From Candidatus Babeliales bacterium (lineage in GTDB: Bacteria; Babelota; Babeliae; Babelales; Vermiphilaceae): DNA of 10,443 bases. The stretch is from positions 1 to 10,443 of the forward strand of contig JAGVMI010000103.1 in NCBI GenBank assembly GCA_020053845.1, written 5' to 3'. Each line of letters begins with the position of its first letter. Position 1 is the stretch's first letter. Below the pieces are notes generated by a model, which was not told where the DNA came from, did not search any database, and saw only the letters and a list, made by a program, of their open reading frames with translations. Below are positions 1 to 7,716 of this stretch, one piece after another. A program made the translations under genes and the position numbers.

Positions 1-669
1 AATCGCATATTGCCTACCCCTCTTGTTACTGCAGGCAAATCCGCCGATTATATAGGAGCGCTTGCAGAAAGCGTAGGCCTTGATGCTGACAAAACAAAAA
101 AATCCGTTGCGATCAATCAGGAGGCATTAGGAGCAATTCAATTTGCTGCACCTTATTGTAATGTAGCAAAAGCGCTGCATGTTCCCCAAGATATGAATAG
201 ATCCGTATTTCATAGCGAATCGCGCGCATTTCAAAACGCTGCTCTCTTTGTGGGCGCCTATTCCGTAATTTTTGGCTGTGGTCATGCTGCATATCTTATT
301 TTAAGCACAGAGCGGGGAGAAAATCTGATTCGCAAGCTCATTGAAATTAACAGCTCCCCTACAGCAGACGAGAAAAAGGAGGAAAATAAGCAAGAACCTT
401 CTGGCGTAGCAGCCCAGCTGATTGCATCCTCTGGCCAGCAAGAGCGTAATGAATTAACAGCTCAATCAAAACAGCCTTCAGAAGAGCAAAAAAGCGCTGC
501 AAGCGATCTCGCTAAAAAATCAAATCCGCAAATTACATCCGAGCAAATAGAGCGCTATAGAATGTCTTGCATATATATTATTCAAGCAACAACTGCATAT
601 GGTTTATGCCAATGGGTATTGCCTAAAATTGTAGAAAAAATCAACCAAGTGCCTGTTGCTAAAAACTGA
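1..669 (+). CDS. Unrecognised two-segment membrane protein, C-terminal part (5' end outside window)
   Basis: The reading frame is open from the first base, so the true start is probably off the window; a TTG at 10 is the only nearby alternative and has no visible ribosome site. The 222 visible residues hold two hydrophobic stretches, about 79-101 (rich in A, V, F, Y and G) and 188-210 (SCIYIIQATTAYGLCQW region). They are separated by a long polar linker (about 121-185) dominated by E, K, Q, S and A that looks disordered. This fits a small membrane protein with a hydrophilic loop or domain between two membrane segments. I do not recognise the family and assign no function. It is transcribed towards ybeY and shares a terminator hairpin with it. 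The frame is certainly coding-like: long, with coherent composition and a terminator right after the stop. Confidence 0.75.
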   Translation, partial: NRILPTPLVTAGKSADYIGALAESVGLDADKTKKSVAINQEALGAIQFAAPYCNVAKALHVPQDMNRSVFHSESRAFQNAALFVGAYSVIFGCGHAAYLILSTERGENLIRKLIEINSSPTADEKKEENKQEPSGVAAQLIASSGQQERNELTAQSKQPSEEQKSAASDLAKKSNPQITSEQIERYRMSCIYIIQATTAYGLCQWVLPKIVEKINQVPVAKN

Positions 670-671
670 AT

Positions 672-704
672 AAAAAAGGCCTCTCAGTGCGAGAGGCCTT
701 TTTT
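672..704. terminator. Bidirectional intrinsic terminator between convergent genes
   Basis: An 8-bp GC-rich stem GGCCTCTC/GAGAGGCC (678-685 with 691-698) encloses a 5-nt loop. It is flanked by six A on the left and six T on the right that extend the pairing to 14 bp. Because the A and T tracts are symmetrical, it can terminate both the + strand gene ending at 669 and the - strand ybeY ending at 725. Confidence 0.93.
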
Positions 705-724
705 ATAACAAACTTTGCTGCTTC

Positions 725-1189
725 TTAAATTTTCACATCCACACCTAGATGCTCAAGTAGCTCTTTTTCTTTTTTGCGCATCACTTTGTAGTCAGCATCT
801 TCGATGTGATCATATCCCAGTAAGTGGCACACGCCATGCACAAGCAGCACAGGAATACGTTGCTCGAATGTCATGTTCCAGCGCTCAAGATCATTGAGCA
901 CGTACTGAGGCGCGATAATCAGATCGCCGATATTTTTATCCTCAGCACACTTCACCTTGATGCGCTCACCGGCTTTAAGATAATCGTGATAGGGAAATGA
1001 GAGCACATCAGTTGCTTTATCTTTATCACGATAGTCGCGATTATACGTTTTGATAGTCGCATCCGTGGTAAACCATATGCCCAGATCAAAATCGCCATAG
1101 CCCAGCACATCAAGCAGTTGCTGCGCTTGTTTTTTAACTAACGCAGTATCAATAGGTACGCGCCGCTGCGTGTTTTTAATAGTGATCAT
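725..1189 (-). CDS. ybeY: Endoribonuclease YbeY (rRNA maturation factor)
   Basis: A 154-aa protein of normal length for YbeY (UPF0054), the single-strand-specific metallo-endoribonuclease that acts in 16S rRNA 3'-end maturation and 70S ribosome quality control in the cytoplasm. The zinc-binding signature is complete: HGVCHLLGYDH at residues 118-128 supplies His118, His122 and His128. The other family signature, NRDYRDKDKATDVLSFPY at about 50-67, is also present. The ATG at 1189 lies 9 nt after the valS stop, with only a weak Shine-Dalgarno (GTAGGCA, partly inside the valS end). Translation is therefore probably coupled to valS, and the two are likely one transcript. The gene ends at the shared terminator at 672-704. 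Nothing about it is unusual except the valS neighbour; in many bacteria ybeY sits beside phoH or lnt. Confidence 0.96.
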   Translation of the reverse strand: MITIKNTQRRVPIDTALVKKQAQQLLDVLGYGDFDLGIWFTTDATIKTYNRDYRDKDKATDVLSFPYHDYLKAGERIKVKCAEDKNIGDLIIAPQYVLNDLERWNMTFEQRIPVLLVHGVCHLLGYDHIEDADYKVMRKKEKELLEHLGVDVKI

Positions 1190-1198
1190 AGCATTTGC

Positions 1199-3697
1199 CT
1201 ACTGCGCTGCAGCAGCACTTACTGCCGCATGCCATCCATCTTCATGCTTCTCAATATTCGGCGCTTGCAACGCATCTGACACGCATTCTATGTGTGCAGC
1301 ACGCGTTACGCCTTTGAGCAGCAATGTATTCTGATGTATCGCTTCGCACAATTCATCGTCAGCATGGATCGTCAAGCGAGCGAGCGGCTCATTAAGCGGC
1401 AATTGGTTATCTGATTTGAGCTTACGTACTTGTGCCACGCCTATCATCATACGCTTTGCAATCCGCGCGCTACGTTCAAATACCAACACTGTTTGCACTG
1501 ATACATACCGTGTTTGGTGCAGCGAGGCCGTTTGCTCAAGCTTGCGATACAGCGATTGATAAATCGCTTCAGTAACATACGGCACATAGGGCGCATACAA
1601 CTGAAGAATGCGCAATCCTAAGGTATACAATGTCCAGCGCGTAGCAGCAACGGTACGCTCATCATATTCATGAGGATTGAAAAGCTGATGCTTGATAAGC
1701 TCAAGATAGTTATCACACACATCGCTCCAGAAGAATCGCTCAATCACATCCAGCGCAAGGCCAAATTCATGATTTTCAAGATGCTGGCAGTAGCGCTCAT
1801 ATGCATGCGATGCACTATCTAAGATCCACTCATTAGCTACGCCAAGCTCGCCGCTATATTCAGGCTTGCTCGCACACGCTTCAATGTGTGGTTTGATGAA
1901 AATAAAGGCATTCCATAGCTTGGTAACAAGCCTAATGCCATTTTTAATTTGATCTTCTGAAAATGCAATATCATGCCCAAGGCTTCCTGATGCTGTCCAA
2001 TATCTGATCGCATCCGCAGGAAAACGTGAAAGCAGATGATCAGGCGTTATTGCAGCACCACCTTGTGATTTAGATATTTTACCGCCTTGCCCTGCAAGCA
2101 CGTGGCCCGAGATTACAATATCTTTCCATGGAATAGAATTCTCATGCATCCAGGCTTTGGTGATGGTGTAGAATGCCCAAGTACGAATGATATCATGTGC
2201 TTGCGGGCGCATGCTCATAGGTACAAAGTTTTTATGTGATGCTGCAGCAAAGTCATGCTGCTTGCCGTCAAAAAGCTCTGCACAGATATAGGGAGTGATA
2301 GACGATGTGTTCCAGGTATCCATCACATCAGTGTCGGGGCGAATATCGGTACTCTTGCATGCAGTGCACGCACCGCCCGGATATGGACGCTCCTGCGGAT
2401 CGATAGGCAAATCTTTTACATCAGCTACAAGCACTTGGCCACATGCATTGCAATGCCATACTGGAAAGGGAATACCAAAAAAGCGCTGGCGTGAAATACA
2501 CCAATCCCAATTAATATTCTCTACCCAATTGACATAGCGCGTTTTCATGAAAGCAGGATACCAATTAATAGAATCTGCCTGCTTGATAAGCTGCTGCTTG
2601 TAGTCAAGCACATTGATGAACCACTGGGGCAGTACTACATACTCAATTTCTTTTTTGCAACGCTCATGCACGCTTACCGCATGGGTAATAGGTCGCTCAC
2701 GCAACAGCAAGTTGCGCTCTTTGAGCAGTGCAATAATTGCTGCACGTGCCTCAGCAGGCTTTTTGCCTGCAAGTGGCCCAGCGCATTCCATCATTTTGCC
2801 ATCAAAGCCAATTGATTGCTTATAGGGTAGGCGATATTTTTTAAACCATTCAATATCAGTTTTATCGCCAAAGGTGCAGCACATTACCAAGCCCGTGCCC
2901 TTGAGCGGGTCTACCGACTCATCAGGCATAATAGGCACTTCAAATTCAAAAATAGGCACTATTGCCTTCTTGCCTGCAAGGTGCTGATAGCGCTCATCGG
3001 AAGGATGAAAAAACATAGCCACACATGAAGGAAGTAATTCTGGACGCGTGGTACCAATAAGCAGCTCGTTGCCTTGCTCATCCTTGAATACAATATCATT
3101 GAAGGAAGAAAGGAGCTCTTTATCATCAAGATCTGCCTGCGCTATCGAGGTGCGGCAGGCACCACAATATAATGCTGGCTCCTGCTTACGATACACATAA
3201 TCTTTATTATAGAGATCTATAAATGATGCCTGGGATATACGGCGCACTGAAGGTGAGATAGTAGAATATTCTGCATTCCAATCAGCTGAAAGCCCCATGC
3301 GCTGCCAGAGATCTTTGAATGCGCCCTCTGCCTTTGCCGTTTCCTCAAGGCATACATTGATAAAGTCGGAACGGGAAAGATCATGAGCACGGATTCCCCG
3401 TTCCTTTTCTACAAAGCGCTCAGTAGCAAGCCCATTATCGTCAAAGCCAAATGGGTAAAATACTGAATAACCACCCATGCGCTTGTAGCGTGCAATGATA
3501 TCGGTCTGTGTGTATGAGAATAAGTGCCCTATGTGAAGAGATCCTGAAACGGTAGGCGGTGGCGTATCGACGCTATACAATGGCCCCGGGTTGTGCTCGT
3601 GTGCATAAGTGCGTTCGCCTTCCCATTGTGCCTGTAATTGCTTTTCAGCCTGCGAATGATCGTATTTTTTGTCCATCTGATCTACCGATACCTTCAT
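1199..3697 (-). CDS. valS: Valyl-tRNA synthetase, type 2 (archaeal/rickettsial-like)
   Basis: An 832-aa class I synthetase that charges tRNA-Val. Visible in order: PPPTVSGSLHIGH with HIGH at 55-58; the CP1 editing domain with GTTRPE at 215-220 and KGTGLVMCCTFGDKTD at 266-281; the ISRQR stretch at 401-405; VMDTWNTSS at 458-466; KISKS (KMSKS loop) at 540-544; then an alpha-helical anticodon-binding region from about 620. SGSLHIGH, MCCTFGDKTD and DTWNTSS are the type 2 forms rather than the usual bacterial PPPNVTG form. The long C-terminal coiled coil of type 1 enzymes is absent. Cysteine pairs C178/C181 and C416/C419 with C444/C447 match the two zinc sites known in ValRS; in the first site one usual Cys is His344, followed by C347. 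The ATG at 3697 is taken as the start; Met8 (MDKKYDH) is an alternative, and neither has a strong Shine-Dalgarno. Confidence 0.97.
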   Translation of the reverse strand: MKVSVDQMDKKYDHSQAEKQLQAQWEGERTYAHEHNPGPLYSVDTPPPTVSGSLHIGHLFSYTQTDIIARYKRMGGYSVFYPFGFDDNGLATERFVEKERGIRAHDLSRSDFINVCLEETAKAEGAFKDLWQRMGLSADWNAEYSTISPSVRRISQASFIDLYNKDYVYRKQEPALYCGACRTSIAQADLDDKELLSSFNDIVFKDEQGNELLIGTTRPELLPSCVAMFFHPSDERYQHLAGKKAIVPIFEFEVPIMPDESVDPLKGTGLVMCCTFGDKTDIEWFKKYRLPYKQSIGFDGKMMECAGPLAGKKPAEARAAIIALLKERNLLLRERPITHAVSVHERCKKEIEYVVLPQWFINVLDYKQQLIKQADSINWYPAFMKTRYVNWVENINWDWCISRQRFFGIPFPVWHCNACGQVLVADVKDLPIDPQERPYPGGACTACKSTDIRPDTDVMDTWNTSSITPYICAELFDGKQHDFAAASHKNFVPMSMRPQAHDIIRTWAFYTITKAWMHENSIPWKDIVISGHVLAGQGGKISKSQGGAAITPDHLLSRFPADAIRYWTASGSLGHDIAFSEDQIKNGIRLVTKLWNAFIFIKPHIEACASKPEYSGELGVANEWILDSASHAYERYCQHLENHEFGLALDVIERFFWSDVCDNYLELIKHQLFNPHEYDERTVAATRWTLYTLGLRILQLYAPYVPYVTEAIYQSLYRKLEQTASLHQTRYVSVQTVLVFERSARIAKRMMIGVAQVRKLKSDNQLPLNEPLARLTIHADDELCEAIHQNTLLLKGVTRAAHIECVSDALQAPNIEKHEDGWHAAVSAAAAQ

Positions 3698-3733
3698 GGG
3701 CTCTGTGTGATTTGATTTATGTGCTCATGAAAA

Positions 3734-3763
3734 ATCTTATCACGAAAGGCTTAATGCGGTCAA
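3734..3763 (-). promoter_or_regulatory. Candidate sigma70-type promoter for valS-ybeY
   Basis: Reading the minus strand, TTGACC (3758-3763) is followed after 18 nt by TAAGAT (3734-3739), 36 nt before the valS ATG. The -35 box matches 5 of 6 consensus bases and the -10 box 4 of 6. It lies directly after the hairpin that ends the ankyrin operon, where a new promoter is expected. The leader is too short for a T-box riboswitch and none is visible. Confidence 0.5.
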
Positions 3764-3766
3764 AAC

Positions 3767-3792
3767 GGCAAAATGGCCCGCTTACGCAGGCC
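3767..3792 (-). terminator. Probable intrinsic terminator of the ankyrin operon
   Basis: On the minus strand GGCCTGC-GTAA-GCGGGCC (3775-3792) forms a 7-bp stem (one G-T wobble) closed by a GNRA-type GTAA tetraloop. It is followed by ATTTTG and a second T run. It starts 25 nt after the stop of the 913-aa ankyrin gene. The T tract is short and interrupted, so termination may be partial, leaving some read-through into valS. Confidence 0.6.
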
Positions 3793-3816
3793 TCTATCTT
3801 TTACCCGTTTGTAACA

Positions 3817-6558
3817 CTACGAGCTACTCACCCCAAGCGCTTGCTTGAGCGATTTATTAAAGCGCTTAACTACGCTTTCAAATAGCCTTGCTCGGCAAAG
3901 GGGAGCAAGCTCACGCCTTTCTTCTTGAGTTAGTTGCGCACCTTTTTGCTGCAATATTTCAATGCGCTCGCCATTGCCTTCGCCATATGCATGGAAAAGT
4001 GCAGTTTTACCTGCTGTATCCTGTGTATTGATAATACCAGGCGCTAGTTGCACAAGCACATCTATCTCTTTTGCGGGATACTTGCAAAGCAAATGCACTA
4101 TGCTACCCCGCCACAGCGTTTTCATTATCTTAGAATCTCTACACAAAGTATTAAGATAAGTAAGTAAAGTTATATTGCGATTTTTGATCGCAATTTTAAG
4201 CAGCTCACCCAGATTCAGCCGTGACACATCAAGAGCATCATGTATAACCTGTGCATTGGGAAAAACAGCTTTGAGAATATCGCTATTTGCACACGTCATA
4301 AGCATTCTCAATCGACTCTTCATGTCTTCTTTTGTCAATTGATTACCGGCTGCATCACGTGCTAGAGATAGTTTATTGCGTACAAGAAAATCAGAATGCT
4401 GCTGATAACTTAATTCGCCATTCCATTCTTCTGGGGCAAAAAGAGCTGCGATCTCTCGCTCGCCTGCGCGCACAGCAATGTCTTGAGGCGTCCATTTGCC
4501 AAAAATCGATGCATTGTAATATCCAAACTGCTTTAGCAGTGCTACTACTTCTTTTTTGCGAGGAATACGCATACACAAGAGACCATATAGGCTCTTGCGC
4601 ATTTGCAAGCTTTCTATACCATCCCATACATGGTCTTTAGCATATTCAAGTAATAGCTTAAGCGAATCTACATGGCCTTTAACTGCCGCTCGCTCAATGC
4701 AGGAAGAGCTGGGGATTCCATCATATGCACATGGATCTGCACCTGCTTCAAGCAAAAGCGCTGTTATCGCTTCATTACCCGTAGCTAAATGCAGTGGCCT
4801 TTTTTCAGTGGCGCCGGCGCGCGCATTTGGATCTACGCGCATTATGCGCTCTCCTGACTGCCAACGCAAATCCAACAAGGCTTTTACCATATCTGGCCTT
4901 TGAAGCGCTACTGCATTATGCAATGGCGTTGAGCCCCACATAGAGTATCCAAAAAATGAAGGATCTATGCTCGCAATTGTCCGTATGCTTTTAAGAGGAT
5001 CTGTATAGCGCCACCCCCCAAGAGCTGCCGCGCATGCACGCAAAAAAGATGCATCTTCACTATTATTGCACGAGCGCACTATGGTGAGATTCGTAGATTT
5101 AAAATAGTCCGAAAAGCATAATGGTTCATAAGACTTTATTGAACCAAGTTTATATGCATGCTCAAGCTGATTATAAGTCGATGTAGCAAAATGCATCCAC
5201 TCAGCCCCTAGATGGCCTAGTGCTTCCTGAGCCAAATAGGATCGCGCCGTCGGCAGCAGTTGATGCATATCTTCTTGAGTAAATATGGCGCCATGAGTCA
5301 CAAGGAGTTGTGTGCTATGCACTTCTTGTATCCTAGAATACATGAATGAGAGTGCAGTGCGGCCATCTGTGCCACGAGCATTGATATCAAAGCCTGCACT
5401 TATAAGTTTTTTTATGCCCGCATTATTGTATTTTTTCGCCACATGATAAAATGCCATTTTCACAGCATTGTCCCAGTATGAGCGTTCTTCACCTGCATTT
5501 TGCCATGCAAGCCCTCCCAAATGGGAAAGCAGAATCGTATTGTTCTTATGAAGAGCACGCTCAACAAGCATCGTTCCAAAATCATGCAAGTCGACACACG
5601 TATTTGCCGATTGAGGGTCTGGCAAGATCTTGTTAAGAATATCTTTGTTTCTTATGCGACTGAGGACCCTGACTTTTTCTTCACTGTCATCGCAAGCATT
5701 AAAATCAGACACTATCTGACTGCAATACACGCTATATGCGCCCGTTTTTTTCCAATCAGGTGATCCGTCGCTAGCACGCCACAATGATTCATCGTCTACC
5801 ATTACTGCTCGTTTGCGCATGTGCGCAGGACTGCATAGCGCGTCATCTGAATCTTTGCACTCATGATGTTTACGAAATAGTGTATAAATGGCAGCACTAT
5901 AAGGAGTCTGCTTAGATAATCTTTTGCATAGTACGTTGGGTTTGGGAGCAGCCCCTTTTTTGAGCAGCAATCGCACCACACATTCATGCCCATTATGCGC
6001 CGCTATATCAATGATTGAGTACTTTCTGTTTTTTCCTTTGCTCAATCGGTGCGAATGGGCATTTGTATTCATGTGCGCAGCAGCAAGAGCTTCGCATTTT
6101 TTTATATCACCTGTTTGCGCAGCACAATGAAGCGGTGTTTTTTTATTATTGGCATGCTCATTATTAATGCCAAAAGAGCATACGTGATCTTTTTCAGGCA
6201 GAGGACAACGAAGTCCTAGCAAAAATGTAAAAACTTCACTTTTAGAGGTAAGCAGCGCACTCGATGAGGCAATGCATAAGGCCGTTTCAGAAATTTGCGC
6301 TGTTCCCATAAGTACTTCAGGACACAGCGTGCTCATCTGCTTAACTCGATTAAAAACACCATCCAGCTGCAAAGGCTTTTTTGAAAGCTGATGCGCAGCG
6401 TACAGGCCGGCCCCACCATCGACCCATTCTGACGGATCCATCAAAAATGCTGCATAATATTCGTCTGCACTGGCATACACTAATGCTGTACTCAAAAACA
6501 GCAATGTGCCGATATATGCATGAGTAGCTATCTTCACCGTGTTGAGCAATCGGCTCAT
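3817..6558 (-). CDS. Exported ankyrin-repeat protein, 913 aa, internally duplicated
   Basis: The start is set at the ATG at 6558 because AAAGGA (6565-6570) lies 6 nt upstream. An in-frame ATG 8 codons earlier (6582) has no ribosome site. The N-terminus is a Sec signal peptide: Arg3 and Lys9, a hydrophobic core (about 15-28), and a likely cut after YASA at residue 31. No other membrane segment is seen, so the protein is probably periplasmic, surface-bound or secreted. Ankyrin-type repeats can be seen near 90-116, 141-162, 182-205, 400-424, 543-565, 587-608, 620-640, 689-708 and 850-876; many are degenerate and separated by non-ankyrin linkers. The two halves (about 87-447 and 539-897) align collinearly. 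The mature part has about 23 Cys. Ankyrin proteins bind other proteins; the target here is unknown, and a host-directed role is inference. It is the last gene of the ankyrin run, 33 nt after the preceding one. Confidence 0.9.
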   Translation of the reverse strand: MSRLLNTVKIATHAYIGTLLFLSTALVYASADEYYAAFLMDPSEWVDGGAGLYAAHQLSKKPLQLDGVFNRVKQMSTLCPEVLMGTAQISETALCIASSSALLTSKSEVFTFLLGLRCPLPEKDHVCSFGINNEHANNKKTPLHCAAQTGDIKKCEALAAAHMNTNAHSHRLSKGKNRKYSIIDIAAHNGHECVVRLLLKKGAAPKPNVLCKRLSKQTPYSAAIYTLFRKHHECKDSDDALCSPAHMRKRAVMVDDESLWRASDGSPDWKKTGAYSVYCSQIVSDFNACDDSEEKVRVLSRIRNKDILNKILPDPQSANTCVDLHDFGTMLVERALHKNNTILLSHLGGLAWQNAGEERSYWDNAVKMAFYHVAKKYNNAGIKKLISAGFDINARGTDGRTALSFMYSRIQEVHSTQLLVTHGAIFTQEDMHQLLPTARSYLAQEALGHLGAEWMHFATSTYNQLEHAYKLGSIKSYEPLCFSDYFKSTNLTIVRSCNNSEDASFLRACAAALGGWRYTDPLKSIRTIASIDPSFFGYSMWGSTPLHNAVALQRPDMVKALLDLRWQSGERIMRVDPNARAGATEKRPLHLATGNEAITALLLEAGADPCAYDGIPSSSCIERAAVKGHVDSLKLLLEYAKDHVWDGIESLQMRKSLYGLLCMRIPRKKEVVALLKQFGYYNASIFGKWTPQDIAVRAGEREIAALFAPEEWNGELSYQQHSDFLVRNKLSLARDAAGNQLTKEDMKSRLRMLMTCANSDILKAVFPNAQVIHDALDVSRLNLGELLKIAIKNRNITLLTYLNTLCRDSKIMKTLWRGSIVHLLCKYPAKEIDVLVQLAPGIINTQDTAGKTALFHAYGEGNGERIEILQQKGAQLTQEERRELAPLCRARLFESVVKRFNKSLKQALGVSSS
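3868..4944 (-). repeat. Second half of the internal duplication in the 913-aa ankyrin protein
   Basis: Residues about 539-897. They align by eye with residues about 87-447 of the same protein: LLDLR 561-565, RPLH 587-590, NSDIL 758-762, GKTALF 850-855 and GAQLTQEE 873-880. The similarity is at protein level and diverged; no long identical DNA is apparent. Confidence 0.6.
5218..6300 (-). repeat. First half of the internal duplication in the 913-aa ankyrin protein
   Basis: Residues about 87-447. Anchor points are LLGLR 113-117, TPLH 141-144, NKDIL 304-308, GRTALS 399-404 and GAIFTQED 423-430. Each lies 446-454 residues before its counterpart in the second half. Confidence 0.6.
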
Positions 6559-6564
6559 TGTAAT

Positions 6565-6570
6565 TCCTTT
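6565..6570 (-). promoter_or_regulatory. Ribosome binding site that fixes the start of the 913-aa gene
   Basis: AAAGGA on the minus strand, 6 nt before the ATG at 6558, within an A-rich run. It decides for 6558 over the in-frame ATG at 6582, which lies upstream of it. Confidence 0.8.
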
Positions 6571-6591
6571 TTTCACTCGCATAGCAGTGTA

Positions 6592-7050
6592 TTATTTTTG
6601 ACCAAGCGCGCGCCCAGCGGGCGCTTTCTGATTTAATTCTTGCTTATCTGGATCTTGAGCGCCGTATTTAATAAGAAGTGTAATCATGTGTGCATTACCG
6701 CCTTGACGCGCAAAAGAAAGCGGCGTATCGCCATGAGCGCAACGTACATTCGAATGTGCACCCGCTTTAAGCAATAGCTTAGCCGATGGGATATTGCCTA
6801 GGTACACCGCATAATGTAATAAAGTGTGTCCCTGGTGAAGATTATTAGTAAGATTTACAGACGCCTTAAACTCAGTGGGCAGCACTGTATACAAATAATA
6901 TAAGCTCTTTGTATCCCCCGCAGATGCGGCTGCATACATACAATCTGCGACACACCGCTGCATATCAGGATTTGATTGAGCATCCCCAGAAGAGTAGGAC
7001 GTGAAACCTATCAACATTAGTGCACATACCACGCTGTGCGAACAACTCAT
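6592..7050 (-). CDS. Small exported ankyrin-repeat protein, 152 aa
   Basis: The ATG at 7050 is chosen because AAAGGA (7058-7063) lies 7 nt upstream; the in-frame GTG two codons earlier is too close to that site. Residues 1-24 look like a signal peptide (hydrophobic core VVCALMLIGF, possible cut after SGDA), though the n-region has almost no positive charge. The mature part holds two clear ankyrin repeats (about 74-103, HTLLHYAVYLGN then AKLLLKAGA; and 107-134, DTPLSFARQGGN then LLIKYGA). A weaker repeat precedes them (about 35-62). The tail (KQELNQK onwards) is polar. Two Cys, C33 and C37, sit just after the signal peptide. It is about one sixth the size of its downstream neighbour, from which it is separated by 33 nt, so co-transcription is likely. 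Its target is unknown. It could be a stand-alone binder or a remnant of a larger ankyrin gene; the intact signal peptide and ribosome site favour a working gene. Confidence 0.88.
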   Translation of the reverse strand: MSCSHSVVCALMLIGFTSYSSGDAQSNPDMQRCVADCMYAAASAGDTKSLYYLYTVLPTEFKASVNLTNNLHQGHTLLHYAVYLGNIPSAKLLLKAGAHSNVRCAHGDTPLSFARQGGNAHMITLLIKYGAQDPDKQELNQKAPAGRALGQK

Positions 7051-7057
7051 TATCACA

Positions 7058-7063
7058 TCCTTT
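7058..7063 (-). promoter_or_regulatory. Ribosome binding site of the 152-aa ankyrin gene
   Basis: AAAGGA on the minus strand, 7 nt before the ATG at 7050 and preceded by an A run. It sets the start at this ATG and rules out the GTG at 7056. Confidence 0.8.
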
Positions 7064-7110
7064 TTTTAAAACACATGCCACGCTACTATTGCGCGTTTTA
7101 TGTATCTTTT

Positions 7111-7674
7111 TTATTTAACTACTTCCCACTGATCCATCTCTTGATAAGATAGTATTGATGGGGTGAATTCTAATTTTTGAGAGCGCTCTGTTAACTTAAT
7201 AAGCGTACGTACACCAAGCCCCAAAATAGAATCTAGGAAAGGGAAGCGTTCTTCATTTTCTTGATTTTCTGCCGTTTTTTTACGTACAAACAAACATAAT
7301 TTGCTATCGATTATATTTTTGATCAGCGAAACATTACATTCGCTTACTGCCATTGAAAGCAATGAATCTTCGCCGCTGCCCCTCAGGCTCTCATTAATAT
7401 GAGGAGCCAATTCCTGCGCCAAATGAATATTGCCTTGTGCTAGCACTGATAGCATGCTCGCTTCTTGCACTTTTTCAACGTTGCTCTGCTGGAAATCCAG
7501 CATTTTAAATATATACAGATGCTCCGCTGCCTCACGCGAAGTACCGCCACTAATCAAGCCTTGTATAAAAGAATCTTTGCAAGACTGCAATGGATTTCGC
7601 TCGCTTGTTGCCATACTCCACACACTAGCGAATGTAGTAAGTTGTATGACAGCTATGCATACTAATTTCTTCAT
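7111..7674 (-). CDS. Exported protein with degenerate ankyrin-like repeats, 187 aa
   Basis: The ATG at 7674 is chosen over a GTG nine codons upstream: GAGGA (7683-7687) lies 8 nt before it, and the protein then starts as a textbook signal peptide (MKK, hydrophobic core LVCIAVIQLTTFASVW, likely cut after SMA at residue 22). The mature 165 residues have ankyrin-like helical pairs (about 73-98, ASMLSVLAQGNIHLAQEL; and 101-125, DSLLSMAVSECNVSLIKNII). They lack the full TPLHxAA signature, so the ankyrin assignment rests partly on context. The C-terminal third (about 130-187) contains charged residues and a FPFLDSILGLG segment and matches nothing I recognise. It lies 103 nt after the 498-aa ankyrin gene and 60 nt before the 152-aa one, on the same strand. 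The function is unknown; an exported binding or accessory protein of the same cluster is likely. Confidence 0.82.
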   Translation of the reverse strand: MKKLVCIAVIQLTTFASVWSMATSERNPLQSCKDSFIQGLISGGTSREAAEHLYIFKMLDFQQSNVEKVQEASMLSVLAQGNIHLAQELAPHINESLRGSGEDSLLSMAVSECNVSLIKNIIDSKLCLFVRKKTAENQENEERFPFLDSILGLGVRTLIKLTERSQKLEFTPSILSYQEMDQWEVVK

Positions 7675-7682
7675 ATAAGTTT

Positions 7683-7687
7683 TCCTC
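7683..7687 (-). promoter_or_regulatory. Ribosome binding site of the 187-aa gene
   Basis: GAGGA on the minus strand, 8 nt before the ATG at 7674. It lies inside the alternative GTG-initiated extension, which argues against that longer start. Confidence 0.7.
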
Positions 7688-7710
7688 GTTGAACTTTGCA
7701 CATACTACTC

Positions 7711-7716
7711 ATTCTA
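7711..7716 (-). promoter_or_regulatory. Possible internal -10 box upstream of the 187-aa gene
   Basis: TAGAAT on the minus strand (5 of 6 to TATAAT), 36 nt before the ATG at 7674, inside the largest gap of the ankyrin run. No good -35 box is found 16-18 nt upstream, so this is a weak candidate for an internal promoter. Confidence 0.22.

Noticed and set aside
2255..2825. Several + strand open frames of 70-80 codons opposite valS
   Set aside because: They lie fully inside valS, overlap one another, have no ribosome sites and show no protein-like composition; they are antisense shadows.
3698..3816. Possible T-box or other leader RNA upstream of valS
   Set aside because: The candidate -10 box is only 36 nt from the ATG and no T-box sequence or antiterminator fold is visible.
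3559..3885. + strand open frame of 108 codons spanning the valS start and the end of the ankyrin gene
   Set aside because: It overlaps two confident genes and the terminator/promoter interval, and has no ribosome site or recognisable domain.
6559..6582. Eight-codon N-terminal extension of the 913-aa protein (ATG at 6582)
   Set aside because: The good ribosome site lies within this extension and serves the ATG at 6558; the extension would also lengthen the signal peptide n-region without need.
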